Made by a program: the position numbers and the translations under genes
From: Aminivibrio pyruvatiphilus
Lineage (GTDB): Bacteria; Synergistota; Synergistia; Synergistales; Aminobacteriaceae
Assembly (NCBI RefSeq): GCF_004366815.1
Contig: NZ_SORI01000004.1
Span: 124,001-188,000, forward strand
Direction of reading: 5' to 3'
DNA length: 64,000 bases
The notes under the pieces: model-generated
What the model was told of the DNA's origin: nothing
What the model saw: the letters and a program-made list of their open reading frames with translations, nothing else
Databases searched by the model: none
In this document: positions 59,564 to 64,000 of the stretch, one piece after another
Position numbering within the stretch: the first letter of the stretch is position 1
Layout of the letters: every line of letters starts with the position of its first letter

Positions 59564-60448
59564 TCAGGGAGTTTTGCGCCAGAGCAGAACTCCCTTCTCC
59601 ACAACAGGGGCGACCTCTCCCCGCTTCCTCAGCCATGAAAGATGAGCCCCTACGGCAGCGCTGTTGAGAACGTATTCACTCACCGACATGGAAAGGGAAA
59701 AACGGTCCGCAAGACATTTGAGTATTTCCTCCCTGCTTGCCGGCTCTCCGCAGCAGTCAAGAACCGCCTCGCTCACCCGAAGCAGCCCCTTACGGTTGGC
59801 CTCGGCAAGAGGGAGAATATTCTCAGTGGCGGGTGCGTGACTTGGAACAAACCAGGCGGCTTCTGTCCCGGTCAGCCGGTCGATGGTTTCCAGGGCCGCT
59901 CCCACATCCAGGACGAACATGACGGCGTATTTTTCGATAAGCTCGGCCGAGAAGACGGAGTCAGCCACGAAAAGGACATCATCGGGAGTCCGGAGGCCTA
60001 TCATGTCGAGAAAATGCCCCGGCAGCGGGACGGCTTCCAGCCCCGACTCATCAAAGATTCCCCTGTTTCCGATGACCATGTCCACTTCCGACGGTTTTGC
60101 CTGGAGGAACTTGTTTCCCAGCTCCGCAAAGGGGAAGGCCGACCAGAGCAGAAGAGGTTCGAGGAACGGGTTTTCCATGACCACCGATTCAAGTTCCGTC
60201 GCCGCCACCGAACAGCCTGTCCTCTTTCTCAGGAACGCGTTTCCTCCGCAGTGGTCCGCATTGGAATGGGTCGTCACAATTCTCCGGAGGGGAATGTTCC
60301 TCTCCTCGAGCAAGCGTGCTATTTTTCTTCCCGCCTCGTCATCAAGACCGCTGTCAACGAGCCAGACCCCCTCATCGGCCAGATAGAGTCCCACGTTGAC
60401 TCTTCCCGGAATGTACTCCGTTGCAGCACCAAGCTTTACTGTTTCCAT
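59564..60448 (-). CDS. Metallo-beta-lactamase-fold hydrolase
   Basis: 294 aa. MBL-fold sequence: THSNADHCGGN (near residue 60) replaces the usual THxHxDH, so the second ligand His is Asn as seen in one MBL subgroup; then LPGHFLDMIGLRT and VPSHAPATENI. A winged-helix C-domain (EEILKCLADRFSLSMSVSEYVLNSAAVGAHLSWLRKRG) suggests an MBL-type with DNA- or protein-binding tail. Substrate unknown. ATG 60448 with GGGG-rich upstream; divergent from the 41-aa gene. Confidence 0.88.
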   Translation of the reverse strand: METVKLGAATEYIPGRVNVGLYLADEGVWLVDSGLDDEAGRKIARLLEERNIPLRRIVTTHSNADHCGGNAFLRKRTGCSVAATELESVVMENPFLEPLLLWSAFPFAELGNKFLQAKPSEVDMVIGNRGIFDESGLEAVPLPGHFLDMIGLRTPDDVLFVADSVFSAELIEKYAVMFVLDVGAALETIDRLTGTEAAWFVPSHAPATENILPLAEANRKGLLRVSEAVLDCCGEPASREEILKCLADRFSLSMSVSEYVLNSAAVGAHLSWLRKRGEVAPVVEKGVLLWRKTP

Positions 60449-60515
60449 AAGGACGTCCCCCTTTTCCGGATCCTGCTTTTATTGTGAGGCAAACGAAAAA
60501 TGTTGGCAATACCCC

Positions 60516-60543
60516 TTGCACAGTACGGACCATGTGCTATAAT
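60516..60543 (+). promoter_or_regulatory. Promoter of the 41-aa gene
   Basis: TTGCAC (60516-60521), 16-nt spacer, TATAAT (60538-60543). The 9-mer acggaccat is present twice (within the spacer and ~35 nt downstream), a possible operator. Confidence 0.82.
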
Positions 60544-60603
60544 TTCTTCATCTTTGGTACGGACCATTTTTAAATCTTTATCCTGCAGCAAAGGAGATGC
60601 ATC

Positions 60604-60729
60604 ATGGAAAAGACGACGCTCGAACTGAAAGGCAGCAAAGGCGCATCCCGGGACGATTCTTCCGATACTTTCAACAACCAGATGTCAGACCTGAATCACG
60701 ATACCTATAAGTCCCGGTACGATCAGTAG
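60604..60729 (+). CDS. 41-aa protein with its own promoter and terminator
   Basis: A short frame: ATG at 60604, GGAGATG ribosome site upstream, TAG at 60727-60729. The product is small, polar and mostly Ser/Asp/Lys (KGSKGASRDDSSDTF, NHDTYKSRYDQ), no hydrophobic segment and no cysteines, likely disordered. A clear -35/-10 promoter lies upstream and a T-run hairpin terminator follows (60736-60757), which together make a complete transcription unit. Function unknown. Confidence 0.68.
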   Translation: MEKTTLELKGSKGASRDDSSDTFNNQMSDLNHDTYKSRYDQ

Positions 60730-60735
60730 AAACAG

Positions 60736-60757
60736 CCGCCCCCAGGGGCGGTTTTTT
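60736..60757 (+). terminator. Intrinsic terminator of the 41-aa gene
   Basis: GC-rich stem ccgcc.../...ggcgg followed by six T. Confidence 0.88.
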
Positions 60758-60759
60758 CT

Positions 60760-60787
60760 TTGACGTTCCCTCCGGTTGCGTTATAAT
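60760..60787 (+). promoter_or_regulatory. Promoter of the amino-acid ABC transporter operon
   Basis: TTGACG (60760-60765), 16-nt spacer, TATAAT (60782-60787), then AGGAGGTGA and the GTG start at 60815; the transcript starts right after the preceding terminator. Confidence 0.85.
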
Positions 60788-60814
60788 GTTCCAGTTAAAC
60801 AGGAGGTGACGGGT

Positions 60815-61645
60815 GTGTCAAACAACGAAACTATCCCTTCAGATTCTTCCGCTTCTCTGCCCGCAATTGAAGTGCGGGGTCTTCATAAATCTTTCGGCAG
60901 CCTGTCCGTTTTACGGGACATTTCTCTTTCTGTAAGGGAAGGGGAAGTTGTTTCCGTTATCGGTCCCAGCGGCTCGGGGAAAAGCACCCTGGCGCGGTGC
61001 ATATGCAGACTGGAAAAAATCAACGCCGGAGAGATTTATCTTTACGGGAAGCGGACCGACGGTTCCAGCCATTCAAACCGTGATATCGCCCGCCTGGTGG
61101 GCATGATTTTCCAGCAGTTCAATCTCTTCCCCCATCTATCGGTCCTCGATAACCTCACGCTGAGCCCCATCCGCATTCTCGGCCTTTCCAGGGAGGAAGC
61201 GTCGGAGAACGCCATGGCCCTTCTGAAAAGGGTGGGACTGGAAGAAAAGAGAAACTCACGGCCGAGCGAACTCTCGGGAGGCCAGTGCCAGAGGGTGGCC
61301 ATTGCCAGGGCCCTGGCAATGAATCCCAAAATCATGCTGTTCGACGAGCCGACCAGCGCTCTCGACCCCGAGCTCGTGGGTGAAGTGCTCGATGTTATCG
61401 CCGGACTCGTCGATTCAGGAATGACCATGATGATCATCACCCACGAGATGATGTTCGCCAAGGAAGTATCCGACAGGGTGCTCTTTATGGCCGAAGGCAA
61501 TATCGTCGAGCAGGGACACCCGAAAAAGATCTTCTCCTGCCCGGAACTTCCCCGGACCCAGCTCTTTCTCCAGAGAATGCTCGTCCACTTCGGGAAAGAG
61601 CTTACCGAAGGAGATGAAAAGGAGGCATGCCGGCATGACGCTTGA
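60815..61645 (+). CDS. Polar amino-acid ABC transporter ATP-binding protein (GlnQ-like)
   Basis: 276 aa from GTG 60815 (AGGAGGTGA 5 nt ahead). ABC ATPase: Walker [10 protein letters not shown] loop with [17 protein letters not shown], signature LSGGQCQR, Walker [20 protein letters not shown] loop [10 protein letters not shown]. The [11 protein letters not shown] and DPELVGEVL pattern marks the polar amino-acid (GlnQ/HisP) family. It overlaps the permease by 11 bp. A periplasmic binding protein gene is not in the window. Confidence 0.95.
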   Translation: MSNNETIPSDSSASLPAIEVRGLHKSFGSLSVLRDISLSVREGEVVSVIGPSGSGKSTLARCICRLEKINAGEIYLYGKRTDGSSHSNRDIARLVGMIFQQFNLFPHLSVLDNLTLSPIRILGLSREEASENAMALLKRVGLEEKRNSRPSELSGGQCQRVAIARALAMNPKIMLFDEPTSALDPELVGEVLDVIAGLVDSGMTMMIITHEMMFAKEVSDRVLFMAEGNIVEQGHPKKIFSCPELPRTQLFLQRMLVHFGKELTEGDEKEACRHDA

Positions 61646-62288
61646 TTTTTCCGCCATCGTCCCCTATCTCCACATGCTGCTTACCGGAGCGAAGGTGACT
61701 ATACAGGCATCCTTCCTTTCGGTATTGTTCGGGGCCCTGCTGGGCATTTTCGTCGGCGCCCTCAGGGTGGTTCCCCTGGCGCCGGTCAGGTCCATAGCAG
61801 CTACCTATATTTATATTATCCGGGGTACGCCCCTTCTGATCCAGCTCTTCCTTATTTATTTCGGACTCCCCTCCCTCGGCCTGAATCTGCCGGCCTTTAC
61901 CGCCGGTATAATCGGCCTTTCCATCAATTCTTCGGGATACGTGGGCGAGATTGTCCGGGGAGGAATCGAGGCTGTACCGAAGGGGCAATGGGAGGCCTCC
62001 AAGGTGCTGGGTCTTTCGTACCTGAAGACCATGCGCTTCATCATCCTTCCCCAGGCCATCAGGAACATGCTCCCCGCCATAGGGAACGAATTCGTCACAC
62101 TCATAAAGGAGTCTTCCCTGCTGTCCACCCTTGCCATAACGGAACTGACCATGGTGGGCCAGCAGGTGAGAAGCGTCACCTATGCTTCCTTCGAGACATT
62201 CATCGTGGTGGGAATAATTTACCTGGTTCTTACGAGCGTTACGAGTTTCTCTCTTCAATACGTGGAAAAGAAATGGAAAGTCAGCTGA
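61635..62288 (+). CDS. Polar amino-acid ABC transporter permease (HisM/GlnP-like)
   Basis: 217 aa from ATG 61635 (AAGGAGG ahead). HisM-type permease: about five hydrophobic helices, [20 protein letters not shown] near residue 60, and the EAA loop [18 protein letters not shown]. Pairs with the overlapping ATPase; the binding protein must be elsewhere. A near-perfect hairpin terminator follows. Confidence 0.95.
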   Translation: MTLDFSAIVPYLHMLLTGAKVTIQASFLSVLFGALLGIFVGALRVVPLAPVRSIAATYIYIIRGTPLLIQLFLIYFGLPSLGLNLPAFTAGIIGLSINSSGYVGEIVRGGIEAVPKGQWEASKVLGLSYLKTMRFIILPQAIRNMLPAIGNEFVTLIKESSLLSTLAITELTMVGQQVRSVTYASFETFIVVGIIYLVLTSVTSFSLQYVEKKWKVS

Positions 62289-62315
62289 AAGGAAGAGCTT
62301 TCCCGAAGCCGGTGC

Positions 62316-62358
62316 AAAAAACAGGAGAGAGGCTTGAAAGCCTCTCTCCTGTTTTTTT
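62316..62358. terminator. Bidirectional terminator between the permease and the 307-aa gene
   Basis: A perfect 19-bp stem of A-run, acaggagagaggct and its complement, with a 4-nt loop tgaa and T-run on both sides. Confidence 0.93.
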
Positions 62359-63277
62359 ACAACATTCTCGTTCCCTGTGCCGCAGTCCGCTGGGCGTACC
62401 GTGTTCTTTCCTTTTCCGCACCCAGGCCGTCAAGGTATCCCCAGGAGGCCATGACAATCTCCCGGATGGAAAGCTTTCTCCGTTCCCGCATTTCATTCCA
62501 GAGGGCAATGGGAAGGAACATCCATATGCGGAAAGCAGAATCAGGGCCTTCTCCGCCGAAATCGGAAAGGATGAGGTACCCGGACTTGCTGTACAGCACC
62601 ACCGGCCGGGAGGACTGGGAGTTCATCCTTTGCAGGTCGTCAAGGGAGAACGCAAGCCCTTCCATCTCCTCGATATCCTTTTTTCCGGGGAGATCTGTCA
62701 GGGAAAACCAGATCTTCGGCGGCTGGGTTACGCCCTCGAATACATCCGCCGCGCTCTTCATCCAGGTCTTGACCCTGGAGACGGCTTCATAATCATTCCT
62801 GAAAAGAGCAAGCCGAATGGCCCAGTACGCCATCTTCGCCGTGCCGTCTTTTTCCAGAACATCATAGAAGGCTTCTTCATTCTGAAGAAATTCTCCCTCT
62901 CCCAGAAGGTGTTCCTCCCCGATGAGCCCCCTGAGAATAAGAGCCGAAGGCATGTGTTCGCCCGGAGGAGGCATTTGCCCTGAAAGGCATGCTTTCAGCT
63001 GAGAAACGACATCGGCGGAAATGGTCACCTTCTCCACTTCGCCGAGCAAAAGGGTCTTCGGCTTCCCCTCGTATAGAAAGACTTCCGTGGATTCGTCCGT
63101 GCAGAGCTTCCCCAGTGTCCAGCGTTCATAGTTCTTCATGGTCGCGGAACCCACGAGATACCTGTTGTAGGGGAGAAGAAGGAGGACCCTCTGAAACGGC
63201 CCATCGGGCAGGCCGTCAACAGTCATGCCGTCAGGAAGGCGAGCGATGTTTCCTCGCGACATGAGCTCGAATATCAT
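62357..63277 (-). CDS. Protein of unknown function
   Basis: 306 aa from ATG 63277; an in-frame ATG at 63283 is only two codons earlier and overlaps its own ribosome site AGGAGGGG, so the second is preferred. The protein has ~13 aromatic-rich strands and helices, one Pro-Pro-Gly-Glu loop and a hydrophobic-aromatic centre (LPYNRYLVGSA; FLPIALWNEMRER) but no signal peptide. No family recognised. It converges with the ABC permease. Confidence 0.68.
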   Translation of the reverse strand: MIFELMSRGNIARLPDGMTVDGLPDGPFQRVLLLLPYNRYLVGSATMKNYERWTLGKLCTDESTEVFLYEGKPKTLLLGEVEKVTISADVVSQLKACLSGQMPPPGEHMPSALILRGLIGEEHLLGEGEFLQNEEAFYDVLEKDGTAKMAYWAIRLALFRNDYEAVSRVKTWMKSAADVFEGVTQPPKIWFSLTDLPGKKDIEEMEGLAFSLDDLQRMNSQSSRPVVLYSKSGYLILSDFGGEGPDSAFRIWMFLPIALWNEMRERRKLSIREIVMASWGYLDGLGAEKERTRYAQRTAAQGTRML

Positions 63278-63398
63278 GACCATCCCCTCCTCTTCTGATG
63301 TTTTGTATTAGAGTAGCATCAAAAGATCGGAGTATCAAGGGAAAAATACGGAACAGGACTAGTTTCGCAGGCTTCATTCCTATTTCTGTCCGGGCATT

Positions 63399-64000
63399 TT
63401 ACTTCCACCGCCTGTGAAGCCAGAGCCACTGTTCAGGGAAAGGGCGGATCATTTCTTCAATTGCCCTGTTCATGCGGAGCGTGTTTTCCTGAATGGCGCT
63501 GTTCCTGTCGGTACCTTCCGCCATGGGAACCGGTGGGGAGATGACCACCCTGTGCCGGAAGGGGGCAAGCCTGTAGGACACCACCGGAACGACGGGTACC
63601 CCTGCCATGTGAGCTATGGCTGCCGGGCCTCCCGCCGTATAGCACATCCGGCCGAAAAAGGGGCCGTGCACACCGGTGGAATTCCATGCCTGGTCAGGAA
63701 GAAGACCGAGAAATCCTCCCCGTTTCGCGAAGCGGACCGCATCCTTCATTATAAAATGCTTCTCGATGGTTCCCACTCCGAGCGCAGCCCGGTAGGTTTC
63801 AATCAGTTCGGAGAGATTCGGGTCGTCCGGGTTCCGGACCACTGCCGTCAGGGGATAGCCCGACTGGGCGAGCCATCCCGCCAGGAGTTCCCAGTTTCCC
63901 ACGTGGCCGGTCAGGATTATGGCTCCCCTGCCGGAGTCACGGAGATTGTCGAGGATTTCTTTCCCCTCGGTTTCCACAACCCATGAGTGAACCCTGGCGG
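63399..64000 (-). CDS. Lipid A biosynthesis acyltransferase (LpxL/HtrB family), N-terminal part outside the window
   Basis: Open through the right edge, at least 200 aa seen. The visible part has the acyltransferase HX4(D/E) motif LTGHVGNWELLAGWLA, then LLPDQAWNSTGVHGPFFG and the C-terminal FPEQWLWLHRRWK, which is the LpxL/LpxM family end. Such enzymes add secondary acyl chains to lipid A, consistent with an outer membrane. Its start codon lies beyond position 64000. Confidence 0.9.
   Translation of the reverse strand, partial: ARVHSWVVETEGKEILDNLRDSGRGAIILTGHVGNWELLAGWLAQSGYPLTAVVRNPDDPNLSELIETYRAALGVGTIEKHFIMKDAVRFAKRGGFLGLLPDQAWNSTGVHGPFFGRMCYTAGGPAAIAHMAGVPVVPVVSYRLAPFRHRVVISPPVPMAEGTDRNSAIQENTLRMNRAIEEMIRPFPEQWLWLHRRWK

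Overview
The window looks like a chromosomal segment of a Synergistota bacterium (Synergistaceae-like, close to Aminivibrio or Aminobacterium; genus not determinable). Evidence: a lipoprotein at 30520-31113 ends in what looks like the Synerg-CTERM sorting tail; there is a TRAP-type solute receptor, a selenocysteine formate dehydrogenase with HydB/NuoE-type partners, several GntR/LacI regulators, amino-acid ABC transport, and an outer-membrane-type acyltransferase. Most of the window is fairly GC-rich; positions 1 to about 14,790 and about 19,790 to 20,440 are clearly more AT-rich.

Region 1 (1-13,677, all minus strand) is an anti-phage island: a BREX type 4 core (brxP, brxC, pglZ, brxL) in one tightly packed operon. 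It starts with two genes that are not part of the canonical set, an unrecognised 727-aa protein and an HNH nuclease, and it carries a 68-aa zinc-ribbon protein between pglZ and brxL. BrxP is a PP-loop (PAPS-reductase-like, DndC-related) enzyme fused to a ferredoxin domain, so a sulfur- and redox-dependent DNA mark is a reasonable inference.

Region 2 (14,005-20,522): an rpoC gene with no rpoB beside it, bounded on both sides by AT-rich DNA. Its last ~260 codons lie in the AT-rich part and encode an acidic linker, one transmembrane helix and a short tail, which is abnormal for RNA polymerase beta'. At 20,435-20,454 there is a 20-bp copy of the 3' end of a tRNA-Ser followed by a perfect terminator, which looks like the attachment-site scar (attR) of an island lying to the left. 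The BREX operon and possibly this rpoC would then be inside that island.

Region 3 (20,648-64,000) is ordinary chromosome. It holds a DctP-like receptor; a large membrane-anchored P-loop protein; a serine hydrolase; envelope proteins and tRNA-Leu(CAA); cobalamin adenosyltransferase; GntR regulator plus DUF218 protein; HAD hydrolase plus rarA with an adjacent 6S RNA; a formate module (NuoE-like, HATPase-like, 2Fe-2S, NuoF-like, Sec-FdhA, FocA); ychF; a degenerate-GGDEF protein overlapping a GH3 glycosidase whose signal peptide is made of a CTGTTC hexamer repeat; LacI regulator and uridine-kinase-like protein; FadR-like regulator; phosphomannomutase; AEC transporter; metallo-hydrolase; a 41-aa protein with its own promoter and terminator; an amino-acid ABC transporter pair; and a truncated lipid A acyltransferase at the right edge.
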